DNA of 64,000 nucleotides, taken from the NCBI RefSeq assembly GCF_014202975.1, contig NZ_JACHHZ010000004.1, positions 62,001 through 126,000 on the forward strand. The letters are read 5' to 3'. Position numbers and translations under genes: made by a program. Of the stretch, positions 53,774 to 62,215 are shown in pieces (the stretch's first letter is position 1; each line of letters begins with the position of its first letter). The stretch comes from Povalibacter uvarum. GTDB taxonomy: Bacteria > Pseudomonadota > Gammaproteobacteria > Steroidobacterales > Steroidobacteraceae. Below the pieces are notes generated by a model that saw only the letters and a program-made list of their open reading frames with translations, searched no databases and was not told where the DNA came from.

Positions 53774-55261
53774 TCAGCCTACGCGGACTGGAACGAAGAT
53801 CTGGGCATTCTCGCGCTCGATGAGGAGGGCGACAACCTTTCCGCCCTTGCCGGCGGCTTTGCGCAGTTCATCCACCGACTTCACGGGCTTGCCGTTGACG
53901 CCCAGGATGATGTCGCCGGGTTGCACGCCGGCTTCGGCTGCGGGGCCGCCCACGTCTTCGACGAGGATCGAGCCGCTGGTTTCGGCCTGGCGCTTCTCTT
54001 CCGGGGCGAGCGGGCGAACGGCGAGTCCCAGCTTGCTTTCGGTGTCGTCCGCGGCGTTGCCACGTGAAGCCACCTGTTCCGCCTGCTCCTTGATCTCCTC
54101 CGGTCGCGCGGTCACGGTCTTCGTGCTGCCGTCGCGCCACACTTCGATCTTCACCGGCGTGCCGGGCTTGGTTTCGGCAATGATCGCCGGGACCTGAGCG
54201 GATCGATCGATCTCGTTGCCGTCCACTTTCAGGATGACGTCACCGGCCTTGATGCCCGCCTTGTCGCCGGGGCTGTCGCTTTCGACCATGCCGACGAGCG
54301 CGCCACGCGGACGATCGAGTCCGAACGAATCGGCGAGCTGGGCATCGACTTCCTGGATAGACACGCCGATGCGGCTGCGGGTCACCTTGCCCGTTGCGAC
54401 GAGCTGTTCCTGCACCCGCGTCGCCACATCGATCGGAATTGCGAACGACAGGCCCATGTAGCCTCCCGTGCGGCTGTAGATCTGCGAGTTGATGCCGACG
54501 ACTTCGCCCTTGAGATTGAAGAGCGGTCCGCCGGAGTTGCCCGGATTCACCGCGACGTCCGTCTGAATGAAAGGTGTGTAGTTCGCAGCGCCCGGCATCG
54601 AGCGCGACGTCGCGCTCACGACGCCTGCCGTCACGCTGTTCTCGAAGCCGAACGGCGAGCCGATCGCGATCACCCATTCGCCGGGCTTGAGCGTCGATGC
54701 GTCGCCGAGCTTCACGATCGGCAGGTTTTTCGCTTCGATCTTGATGACGGCCACATCCGTACGTTCGTCGACCCCGATGACCTTGGCCTCGTACTCGCGC
54801 CGGTTGGTCATCTTCACCGTGACCGATGAAGCGCCGTCGACGACGTGGGCGTTGGTGAGAATGTAGCCGTCCGCGCTCACGATGAAGCCCGAGCCTTCGC
54901 CACGCGCGGGCTGGGGGTTGCCACGCGGCATCTGGCCGCCGCCGAACCGACGGAAGAATTCGTAGAACGGGTCGTTGGGCGACATGCCCGGTCCGCTGGA
55001 ATTCGGTCCGCCGCTGAAATTGCCGACCGGTTGCGCTTTCTCGACGACGGCGACGTTCACGACCGCGGCACCGTAGTGCTCGACGAGCGTCGTGAAGTCC
55101 GGCAGCCCCGTGACGACTGGCGCAGTCGCCGCCGAAGCAGGCGTCGCCGCGTCCGCACGGGCGCCGGCCAGAGACGACACCACTTGTTCCTGAGAGCAGG
55201 CAGCCAGCGAAAACCCGACTGCCGCGATGCAAAGAGAAGCCCGAGCCAGATTCGCAACCAT
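53774..55261 (-). CDS. degP: DegP/HtrA-family serine protease, predicted lipoprotein
   Basis: The product is 495 residues. The N-terminus LARASLCIAAVGFSLAACSQEQ has a lipobox LAAC, so Cys22 should be lipidated, with Ser at +2 favouring the outer membrane. The trypsin-like domain carries His139 (LTNAHVV), Asp169 (DERTDVAVIKI) and Ser243 (NPGNSGGPLF). Two PDZ domains follow (about 290-385 and 405-490). It degrades or holds misfolded envelope proteins. DegP/MucD family members are normally soluble in the periplasm, so lipidation is notable. A 266 bp divergent region separates it from the ECF sigma gene; both may be envelope-stress controlled. Confidence 0.92.
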   Translation of the reverse strand: MVANLARASLCIAAVGFSLAACSQEQVVSSLAGARADAATPASAATAPVVTGLPDFTTLVEHYGAAVVNVAVVEKAQPVGNFSGGPNSSGPGMSPNDPFYEFFRRFGGGQMPRGNPQPARGEGSGFIVSADGYILTNAHVVDGASSVTVKMTNRREYEAKVIGVDERTDVAVIKIEAKNLPIVKLGDASTLKPGEWVIAIGSPFGFENSVTAGVVSATSRSMPGAANYTPFIQTDVAVNPGNSGGPLFNLKGEVVGINSQIYSRTGGYMGLSFAIPIDVATRVQEQLVATGKVTRSRIGVSIQEVDAQLADSFGLDRPRGALVGMVESDSPGDKAGIKAGDVILKVDGNEIDRSAQVPAIIAETKPGTPVKIEVWRDGSTKTVTARPEEIKEQAEQVASRGNAADDTESKLGLAVRPLAPEEKRQAETSGSILVEDVGGPAAEAGVQPGDIILGVNGKPVKSVDELRKAAGKGGKVVALLIERENAQIFVPVRVG

Positions 55262-55318
55262 AGATGCTTACTCCGCCGAATGAGTTGACTTGGCGCCGTC
55301 CCGCGCCGGATCAAAGGC

Positions 55319-55346
55319 ATGGACTGCCGCTTTCGCGGGAGTCCAT
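55319..55346. repeat. Half or decayed dRS3-like element
   Basis: ATGGACT (55319-55325) pairs with AGTCCAT (55340-55346) around GCCGCTTTCGCGGG. It resembles one end of the complete dRS3-like elements at 47961, 52875 and 57194 with an altered stem. It lies in the divergent degP/sigma-factor region, about 60 bp upstream of the protease start. Confidence 0.55.
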
Positions 55347-55527
55347 CCGGACGTTGCTCACGTTGAGACGACCGATGCCCGGGAAAGTTTGGTGGCGCAG
55401 GCCGGCGATTCCAGTTTCTTACAAAGAATTCATATGGATAGGCCGGTCTTCGCCCGCTCAGCGGCGCGGGAAAACCGCGATTGATTCCGCTTGCGAAGCG
55501 CGTCCAACGGGCAGACAGTGGCTAATC

Positions 55528-56154
55528 GTGGACGCGGAATTGATCGACGACCGTGAACTGGTGCGGCGCATGCTCGCCGGCGAGGAACGCGCCTTCAACG
55601 CGTTCTTCAACGACTTCTTTCCGCGCGTCTACCGTTTTGCCCTGCCGCGGCTGGCCGGCGATCAGGAGACCGCGAAGGAAGTCGTGCAGGCAACGCTCGT
55701 CAAGGCGATCCGCCATCTGGCCAACTACCGGGGCGATGCGGCATTGTTCAGCTGGGTCTGCCAGATCTGTCGGCATCAGATCGTCGACCATCTGCGGGTC
55801 CATCGGCGTCACAGCAAGCATGTGACTCTGCTCGAGGACAGCCCGGATCTGCGGGCCGCTCTCGAATCGATCGAAGCGCCGGCGGAAGATGAGCCGTTGC
55901 AGCACTACGGCACCGAAGAAACACGCCGGCTGATTCGCAGCGTGCTCGATCGCCTGCCGGGCCGTTACGGAGATGTGCTCGAATGGAAGTATGTCGAGGG
56001 ACGCTCGGTCGAAGAGATCGGCGCGCTGCTCGGCATCGGCCACACGGCTGCGCAATCGATGCTGGCGCGTGCGCGTGTTGCGTTTCGCGAGGCGCTCGAA
56101 ACGGTGTTCGGATCGACCGCCGCGGATGTACTCGCTGGGATGCGTAGTGTCTGA
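55528..56154 (+). CDS. ECF-type RNA polymerase sigma factor
   Basis: The product is 208 residues from a GTG at 55528 (weak ribosome site; chosen as the only in-frame start just before the conserved region). Region 2 is LVRRMLAGEERAFNAFFNDFFPRVYRFALPRLAGDQETAKEVVQATLVKAIRHLANYRGDAALFSWVCQICRHQIVDHLRVHRR. Region 4 is SVLDRLPGRYGDVLEWKYVEGRSVEEIGALLGIGHTAAQSMLARARVAFREAL. It directs core polymerase to specific promoters. The FecR-like gene follows 18 bp later. The C-terminal part after region 4 is short, so it is not a long-tail ECF type. Confidence 0.92.
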   Translation: MDAELIDDRELVRRMLAGEERAFNAFFNDFFPRVYRFALPRLAGDQETAKEVVQATLVKAIRHLANYRGDAALFSWVCQICRHQIVDHLRVHRRHSKHVTLLEDSPDLRAALESIEAPAEDEPLQHYGTEETRRLIRSVLDRLPGRYGDVLEWKYVEGRSVEEIGALLGIGHTAAQSMLARARVAFREALETVFGSTAADVLAGMRSV

Positions 56155-56172
56155 AGTGATGCACACGAGTCC

Positions 56173-57186
56173 ATGAACGAGAAACTCCCCACTGCCGGGC
56201 TGGATGAAGACTCCGAAGACGAACGGAGTCTGCGCGATCTGCTGCGCGAGGCGGGCGCGCGCGACGTGCCTTCCAGCGAGGTGATGAACGAAGTGCGCCA
56301 GGTCGTGCACGGTGAATGGCGCGAGCTCGTCGAGCAACGCCAGCGTCGCCGCCGGTTTGTCGGATTCAGCGCGGCCGCCGGCATCGCAGCCGCGGTCGTT
56401 GCCGTTACGCTCGTATTCCAGATGGGTTCGAAGACTGGTGAACCTGTGGCGACTGTCGCCCGGGTCGACGGAGTTCTGCAGGCCGCCGCCGGCGGCAGCG
56501 ATGAATGGCACCCCATCGTCCAGGGAGCGACGGTCACGACCGGGTCGATGTTGCGCACGGACGAGGGCACGCGTGTAGCGTTGACGTTGCCGAACGGCGT
56601 GTCGATGCGGATCGCGGCCGGCACGCTGATCGAGCTCAAGTCGCCGGAGCGCGTTGCGCTCGACAGCGGCGCGCTGTACGTCGATGCGAACCACCGCGCC
56701 GGCGCGCCAGCGGACCAGGCGCTGGTCATTGAAACTCTTTACGGCGCCGTCCGTCACCTGGGCACGCAGTACGAAGTCAGGACGATTCGATCCGGTATCG
56801 AAGTCAGCGTTCGCGAAGGCCGTGTCGAGATTGCAGGGCAGGGCGATACATACGTGGGCGCAGCGGGCGACCGTATGACCATCAGCAACCAGGGTGTGTC
56901 GGAACGCAACCGCATCTCCACGCAGGATCCGCGCTGGCAGTGGGCGACGAGCATCGCGCCCGTGTTCGATATCGAGCGTCAGCCGCTGTCGCGATTCCTC
57001 GAATGGGTCGCGCGCGAGACGGGCAAGCCCGTTGAGTACGCGACCCCAGAGCTGCAGGCGAGCGCGGGGCAACTCATTCTGCGCGGCTCCATCAACAATC
57101 TTCCTCCGGAGCAGGCGCTGGCCGCGGTTCTCGCGACCACGCCGTTCAAGCATTCCGAGACGGAAGCGGCGATCCTGATTCACTGA
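56173..57186 (+). CDS. FecR-family anti-sigma/signalling protein with C-terminal STN-like domain
   Basis: The product is 337 residues. A cytoplasmic N-terminal part of about 70 residues (sigma-binding) precedes one transmembrane helix (VGFSAAAGIAAAVVAVTLVFQMG). The periplasmic FecR domain (about 95-230) contains VDGVLQAA..., VTTGSMLRTDEGTRVALTLPNGVSMRIAAGTLIELKSPERVALDSGALYVDA and TLYGAVRHLGTQYEVRTI. The final 75 residues (FDIERQPLSRFLEWVARETGKPVEYATPELQASAGQLILRGSINNLPPEQALAAVLATT) resemble an STN domain. It should relay a receptor signal to the ECF factor encoded 18 bp upstream. Confidence 0.9.
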   Translation: MNEKLPTAGLDEDSEDERSLRDLLREAGARDVPSSEVMNEVRQVVHGEWRELVEQRQRRRRFVGFSAAAGIAAAVVAVTLVFQMGSKTGEPVATVARVDGVLQAAAGGSDEWHPIVQGATVTTGSMLRTDEGTRVALTLPNGVSMRIAAGTLIELKSPERVALDSGALYVDANHRAGAPADQALVIETLYGAVRHLGTQYEVRTIRSGIEVSVREGRVEIAGQGDTYVGAAGDRMTISNQGVSERNRISTQDPRWQWATSIAPVFDIERQPLSRFLEWVARETGKPVEYATPELQASAGQLILRGSINNLPPEQALAAVLATTPFKHSETEAAILIH

Positions 57187-57193
57187 GAGCCTC

Positions 57194-57264
57194 CGTCATT
57201 CCCGCGAAAGCGGGAATCCACGCCTGTTAGGAGAAGATGGATCCCCGCTTTCGCGGGGATGACA
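57194..57264. repeat. dRS3-like inverted pair, copy 3
   Basis: CGTCATTCCCGCGAAAGCGG plus GAATCCA (57194-57220) and TGGATCCCCGCTTTCGCGG plus GGATGACA (57238-57264) are complementary; each half is also its own hairpin. The core CGCCTGTTAGGAGAAGA is unrelated to the cores of the other copies. It lies between the fecR-like gene and the Omp85-like gene. Confidence 0.85.
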
Positions 57265-57342
57265 GCTCGCCGCCTTTTTCCCCGATTGCTCCGTGCGCGT
57301 GAGTGCGTCCTACGCACAGCAGCCTCCTGTTCCGGAGCCCCC

Positions 57343-59025
57343 GTGAAAACCGCCGCGACAATCTCCGTCCTGTGCTGCCTGTGGGCAGTCGCCGAAGCCG
57401 AAGAAGCGCCGGTCGAGCAAGTGGCGCTCAATCTGCCCCCGGCTGCACGTTCGTCGTCGCATTCCCTCGATGACGCTCGCCTGCAACTCGATCACGCGCT
57501 CATCGGCAACGTCGAAATCCGGATCGACGATGTGTTCGAGGATGCAAACGATCTTTCGGCGCCGTACAAGCTCGCCAACGCGCTGCATATCTCTACGCGG
57601 GTGCGGACGATCGCCGAGCAGCTCCTGTTCCACACGGGTGACGCGTACAACCCGCATGCGCTCGCCGAGTCGGCCCGGATGCTGCGCGAGCAGCGTTATC
57701 TGAGCGATGCGACGATCGAGCCGGTTCGCTACAACGACGACAACACCGTCGATGTCGTCGTGCATGTCCACGACGTGTGGACAATGAGTCCCGGGATCTC
57801 CTTCGGTCGAAAGGGCGGCGCAAATGCGGTGAACCTGGAGTTCGAGGACACGAACTTCCTCGGTCTCGGCAAACAGATTGCCGTGGATCGATCCAGCGAT
57901 GTCGATCGCGATGCATGGCGGTTCGCCTACAAGGATCCGCACTTGTTCGGGAGCTGGTGGCGGCTCGGGGCGAGTTATGCCGACATGAGCGACGGTCGCG
58001 AGGAGTCGCTGTCGCTGACCCGGCCGTTCTATTCGCTCGATACGCGATGGAGTCTCGGCGTCGGCGGGTTCGATTCGACTTCGACGCAGTCGCAGTACTC
58101 GCTCGGCGAGATCGTGAATCAGTACGCCGTCCATCAGCAAGCGTTCGATCTCGGCGGCGGCATCTCCGAAGGTTTACAGGATGGCTGGGTGCGACGCTGG
58201 ATAACGGGCGTGCGCTACGACGCGCGTGACTTCTCGCTGGCGCCGCCGAAGGATGGAGTCAACGCGATGGTCCCGGAAGATCGCGTGCTCTCGTATCCGT
58301 GGGTTGGCATCGAAGTCATCCAGGATCAGTATCGGCAGACGCGCAATCTCGATCAGATCGGACGCACGGAGGATCTGCACCTCGGCCGCTCAGCCCGGCT
58401 CGAACTCGGCTACGCGTCGAGCGCCTTCGGCTCGACGCACGACGCCGTCGTCCTGAATGGAACGCTGCAGGCGGGATTCGAGCCGCTCGAGGATCACTAC
58501 TCCATCAGCTCGCTCGCCCTGAACGGGCGACTCGAGGACGGCGAAGTCCACAACGGAACGCTCGAGGTCGGCAGTCGCTACTACATGCGGCAATCGCCGC
58601 GTCGCGTTCTCTTTGGCGCGGTGTCGGCTTCGTTCACGTCGAATCTCGATCCCGACACGCAGCTCCTGCTCGGCGGCGACAGCGGGCTGCGCGGGTATCC
58701 GCTTCGCTACCAGGCCGGTACGACACGGGCTCTGCTGACGCTCGAGGAGCGCTTCTATACGCGCTGGCAGCCGCTCAAGCTGTTCAATGTCGGCGCGGCG
58801 GTGTTCTTCGATGCAGGTCGCACATGGGGAACCGATCCTTATGCGCTCGCAGGCGGCAGCGGCGAGTCGCTCGGCTGGCTGCGGGATGTCGGTGTGGGCC
58901 TGCGGCTGGGAAGTGCGCGTTCGGGTCTCGGCAACGTCCTGCACATCGATGTCGCCTGTCCGCTGGATGGCGGCAAGGACATCGACAGCGTGCAGTTCCT
59001 CATCGAAACACGGCGTTCGTTCTGA
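57343..59025 (+). CDS. Omp85/surface-antigen-type outer-membrane protein
   Basis: The product is 560 residues from a GTG at 57343, with GGAG six bases upstream. A signal peptide (KTAATISVLCCLWAVAEA) is followed by one POTRA-like domain (IGNVEIRIDDVFEDAN...HTGDAYNPHALAESARMLREQRYLSDATIEPVRYNDDNTVDVVVHVHDVW). A 16-strand-type barrel follows (LLLGGDSGLRGYPLRYQAGTTRALLTLEERFYTRWQPLKLFNVGAAVFFDAGRTWG), where GLRGY is the Omp85 loop-6 VRGF/Y-type motif. The C-terminus is RRSF. It probably inserts or transports a protein or lipid at the outer membrane. It overlaps functionally with the PAP2 gene starting one base after its stop. Confidence 0.85.
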   Translation: MKTAATISVLCCLWAVAEAEEAPVEQVALNLPPAARSSSHSLDDARLQLDHALIGNVEIRIDDVFEDANDLSAPYKLANALHISTRVRTIAEQLLFHTGDAYNPHALAESARMLREQRYLSDATIEPVRYNDDNTVDVVVHVHDVWTMSPGISFGRKGGANAVNLEFEDTNFLGLGKQIAVDRSSDVDRDAWRFAYKDPHLFGSWWRLGASYADMSDGREESLSLTRPFYSLDTRWSLGVGGFDSTSTQSQYSLGEIVNQYAVHQQAFDLGGGISEGLQDGWVRRWITGVRYDARDFSLAPPKDGVNAMVPEDRVLSYPWVGIEVIQDQYRQTRNLDQIGRTEDLHLGRSARLELGYASSAFGSTHDAVVLNGTLQAGFEPLEDHYSISSLALNGRLEDGEVHNGTLEVGSRYYMRQSPRRVLFGAVSASFTSNLDPDTQLLLGGDSGLRGYPLRYQAGTTRALLTLEERFYTRWQPLKLFNVGAAVFFDAGRTWGTDPYALAGGSGESLGWLRDVGVGLRLGSARSGLGNVLHIDVACPLDGGKDIDSVQFLIETRRSF

Positions 59026-59026
59026 A

Positions 59027-59746
59027 GTGTCAGCGCATGCGGATGCCTGGTGGGACGAGCTGCGCTGGCCATTGCTCGCCTTTGCGGTCGCCATTGCGAT
59101 CATCAGCGCGACGGGCGCGGATACGCGGATCGCGGGCACGATTTTCTTCGACGAAGCGCGCATGCGGTGGCGCGGCGGAGAGAGCTGGTGGGCCAACGAT
59201 TTTCTGCACACCGGAGGCCGCTGGTTCATCCGCTCACTGGTGGCGTCCGCCTGTTGTCTGTGGATCACGACTTTCTTCGTCGACCGGTGGCGGCAACGGC
59301 GGCGTCCCGTGGCCTATTTCATTGTTTCGATGGTTCTCGCCATCGGCTGCGTCGGATTGTTGAAGCAACTGACCAACGTCGATTGCCCGTGGGACCTGCA
59401 GCTGTTCGGCGGCCGGCTTCCCTACGTGTCGCTGTTCAGCGATCGGTTGGAGTCGCTGCGTGCCGCCCATTGCTTCCCGGCCGCCCATGCGAGCTCCGGC
59501 TATGCGCTGATGACTCTGTATTTCGCGATACGCGAACGGTCACGCGCTTGGGCGACGGTCGGACTCGCTGCCGGTGTTGCTGCCGGACTGGTCTTCGGGC
59601 TGGCACAGCAGTCGCGTGGCGCGCACTTCCTGTCGCACGATGTATGGAGCTCGATGCTGGTATGGCTGATCGCATCGAGCGTCTATCGGTTCGGTTTTCG
59701 CAGCCGGTTGTGGAGTCGGCCCAATTCAATCGAACCCGGGGTTTGA
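59027..59746 (+). CDS. PAP2-family membrane phosphatase
   Basis: The product is 239 residues from a GTG at 59027, one base after the stop of the Omp85-like gene (TGA A GTG), which indicates translational coupling. About six transmembrane helices. The three phosphatase motifs are visible: KQLTNVDCPWDL (motif 1, with Lys), FPAAHASSGYALM (motif 2, with His) and SRGAHFLSHDVWSSM (motif 3, with Arg and His). These integral enzymes dephosphorylate lipid phosphates such as lipid A, undecaprenyl pyrophosphate or phosphatidylglycerol phosphate from the periplasmic face. Given the neighbours, a role in outer-membrane lipid modification is the best guess (LpxE-type), unproven. Confidence 0.88.
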   Translation: MSAHADAWWDELRWPLLAFAVAIAIISATGADTRIAGTIFFDEARMRWRGGESWWANDFLHTGGRWFIRSLVASACCLWITTFFVDRWRQRRRPVAYFIVSMVLAIGCVGLLKQLTNVDCPWDLQLFGGRLPYVSLFSDRLESLRAAHCFPAAHASSGYALMTLYFAIRERSRAWATVGLAAGVAAGLVFGLAQQSRGAHFLSHDVWSSMLVWLIASSVYRFGFRSRLWSRPNSIEPGV

Positions 59747-59811
59747 TTAAGATGCCGCGAGTGAAGTCGTTCGCTGGATGACTTCGTCCGCACGGAACGG
59801 CATCCTTCAGC

Positions 59812-62154
59812 TTGAGCGATTCATTCATCACCGGTGGCCGGCACAGCGCGATTCGCGCCGCGATCGCGTGCATGGTGTTTGCCTGCAGCGTTGCAGTCGC
59901 TGCGCCCTACCAGGGCCGTCGCGTCAGCGATGTGCTCGATCAGCTGCGGGTCGAAGGGCTCACGTTCATCTACAACACCAGTCTCGTCTCCGATGATCTC
60001 GTGATTGGTGTCGAGCCGAGTGCGCAGCGGGGAGTCGAACTGGCGCGGGAAATTCTCGGGCAGCACGGGCTGGTGCTCGCCGAGGTGGCTCCGAAGACCT
60101 TCGCAGTGCAGCGAGGGGAACCGCCGCAACCTGCGAAGCCGAAACCAGCCGAACCCGCCGCGGCGCGTCCGATCGTCGAGGAAGTCGTCGTTCAGACGAG
60201 CCGATACGCACTCGCGTCCGATGTCGCGGGCTCGCACGCGTTCCTCGATCAGATCCAGGTGACGAATCTGCCGCGCCTCGGCGATGAGACCCTCCAGGCC
60301 GTGCAGCGATTGCCGGGTGTGGCGGCCAATGGGTTCTCGAGCATTGCTTCGATTCGCGGCGGTGTTCCCAACGAAACCGCGATCGTGCTCGACGGCCTGC
60401 GGCTCTATGAACCGTTCCATCTGAAGAATTACCTGAGCCCGGTGAGCCTGCTCGATTCGCGGCTGATCGCGGGGCTCGACGTGTACTTCGGTGGATTTCC
60501 GGTCATGTACGGCGATCGCATGAGCGCGATCATCGATGCACGCTCGATCCGGCCGGAGCAATCGCGGTACTACGAGCTGGGCCTGAGTCTCTTTCACGCC
60601 AATGCACTCGCGTCCGGAAAATTCCACGACGACCGGGCGCAATTGCTCGTCTCCGCGCGACGCAGCAATCTCGGCGAGCTCGCGCAGTTCGCGGAGAACG
60701 ATTTCGGCAAGCCGGAGTACTCGGACGGCTTCGCGAGGTTCGACTATCAGTTCAGCGAAGCAACCAGAGCGTCGCTGAGCACGCTGCTCTCCCACGACCA
60801 GATTTCCGCGATCCGATCCGGCGGTACGGAACGTGCGCAGGATGAGTCGACCAACGTCTACACGTGGGCGGCGCTCGAGCATGACTGGTCCGGTTCGCTG
60901 ACCAGTCGCGCGATCGCTTCATGGACCGACATCGTCGACAAACGACGCGGGCAGGTGGATGACCCGGATCGTCGCTTCGGCACGGTCGTCGATGACCGCA
61001 CTTTCAGCGTGGTCGGCCTGCGCATCGACAACGACTGGAACGCGGAGAACCTCATTCACCGCTTCGGCGCGGAAGTGCGCCGCCTGTGGGCCGACTACGA
61101 GTACGACGCAAACATTTCCTTCGCGGCGGGTTTCCCATTCCCCGGTTCTCCGCCTGCGACTCGTGCGCGCAACGTCGTGTTGCATCCGGACGGCTTCGAA
61201 GCATCGGGCTACTGGGATACGCGTTTCGAAGTGAATCCTCGTTGGACGCTCGAAGGCGGCCTGCGGATCGACACGCAGACCTACGACGGCTCAGGCGATT
61301 CCGAGCAATGGAGCCCGCGAGTGAGCGTGCTCTATCTCTGGAACCCAGAGACGCGGCTGCGTGCGAGCTGGGGGCGCTTTTACCAGTCGCAGGGCATCAA
61401 TGAGCTGCAGGTGGAGGACGGGGTCGACCGGTTCTATCCGGCGCAGCATGCGAACCACGCGATCTTCAGCATCGAACGTACATTTGCCGGACAGCTCGAC
61501 GCGCGACTGGAGTTGTACCGCAAGGACTATCGCCAGCTGAATCCGCGCTTCGAGAATCTTTTCGATCCGCTCGTGCTGCTGCCGGAGATCGAGTTCGATC
61601 GGGTCCGCATCGCGCCGGACAGCGCTCGCGTCGATGGCGCCGAAGTCTGGTTCAACTGGCACCCCGACAGTCATTGGAGCGGCTGGCTGAGCTATACATG
61701 GTCGCAAGCACGCGATCGCACTGCGGGGGACGACGTATATCGCAGCTGGGATCAGCGCCATGCCGTCAGCCTGGGGATCGCGTGGACGAGTGGGCCTTGG
61801 GCAGCGACGCTCGCGAACAGCTTCCACACCGGATGGCCGACGACTCAGCTGAGTCTGGTGCCCGATCCGGCCCCCGGCCAGTCGCCGGTGGTTCTGGGCC
61901 CGCGCAACGCGCTGCGCTACGACGACTTCAATTCACTCGATCTTCGCGTCACCCGAACCTTCGATCTGCCTCGCGGCCAGCTCGATGTGTTCATCGAAGT
62001 GACGAACATGACCTCACGCGAGAATCCTTGCTGCACGGAGTATCGCGTCATCGACACGCCGGCAGGCCCGGCGCTGGAGTCCAGCACCGACAACTGGCTG
62101 CCGATGGTGCCGTCGATGGGGGTGCTGTGGCGATACGGGAAGGAGAAAGAGTAA
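59812..62154 (+). CDS. TonB-dependent receptor with N-terminal STN signalling domain
   Basis: The product is 780 residues. The start is taken as the TTG at 59812, the most upstream in-frame codon; no good ribosome site is seen. A signal peptide (SAIRAAIACMVFACSVAVA) is followed by an STN domain at about residues 32-100 (YQGRRVSDVLDQLRVEGLTFIYNTSLVSDDLVIGV...REILGQHGLVLAEVAPKTFAVQ). Then come a Pro/Ala-rich linker, a plug (LGDETLQAVQRLPGVAANGFSSIASIRGGVPNETAIVLDGLRLYEPFHLKNY) and a barrel. The STN contacts FecR-type proteins, so with the ECF and FecR genes upstream it forms a FecA-FecR-FecI-like system. The C-terminus WRYGKEKE is not a canonical terminal aromatic, suggesting extra residues past the last strand. 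Confidence 0.88.
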   Translation: MSDSFITGGRHSAIRAAIACMVFACSVAVAAPYQGRRVSDVLDQLRVEGLTFIYNTSLVSDDLVIGVEPSAQRGVELAREILGQHGLVLAEVAPKTFAVQRGEPPQPAKPKPAEPAAARPIVEEVVVQTSRYALASDVAGSHAFLDQIQVTNLPRLGDETLQAVQRLPGVAANGFSSIASIRGGVPNETAIVLDGLRLYEPFHLKNYLSPVSLLDSRLIAGLDVYFGGFPVMYGDRMSAIIDARSIRPEQSRYYELGLSLFHANALASGKFHDDRAQLLVSARRSNLGELAQFAENDFGKPEYSDGFARFDYQFSEATRASLSTLLSHDQISAIRSGGTERAQDESTNVYTWAALEHDWSGSLTSRAIASWTDIVDKRRGQVDDPDRRFGTVVDDRTFSVVGLRIDNDWNAENLIHRFGAEVRRLWADYEYDANISFAAGFPFPGSPPATRARNVVLHPDGFEASGYWDTRFEVNPRWTLEGGLRIDTQTYDGSGDSEQWSPRVSVLYLWNPETRLRASWGRFYQSQGINELQVEDGVDRFYPAQHANHAIFSIERTFAGQLDARLELYRKDYRQLNPRFENLFDPLVLLPEIEFDRVRIAPDSARVDGAEVWFNWHPDSHWSGWLSYTWSQARDRTAGDDVYRSWDQRHAVSLGIAWTSGPWAATLANSFHTGWPTTQLSLVPDPAPGQSPVVLGPRNALRYDDFNSLDLRVTRTFDLPRGQLDVFIEVTNMTSRENPCCTEYRVIDTPAGPALESSTDNWLPMVPSMGVLWRYGKEKE

Positions 62155-62165
62155 GAGGTAAGAGT

Positions 62166-62211
62166 AAGAATCTCCCCGTGTGCCCCGTGGAGATTCTTCG
62201 TCTTGCTTCTT
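62166..62211. repeat. Hairpin at the convergent receptor/yceH junction (CCCCGTGG remnant)
   Basis: GAATCTCC (62169-62176) pairs with GGAGATTC (62190-62197) around CCGTGTGCCCCGT, which carries the CCCCGTG word of the family. Weaker complementarity extends outward through AGAGTAA/TTGCTTCTT-like tracts. It lies between the receptor stop (62154) and the yceH stop (62216). Confidence 0.6.
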
Positions 62212-62215
62212 CCTC

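Noticed and set aside
55290-55484. 64-codon plus-strand frame upstream of the sigma factor
   Set aside because: It is made partly of the decayed repeat element and has no ribosome site or domain.
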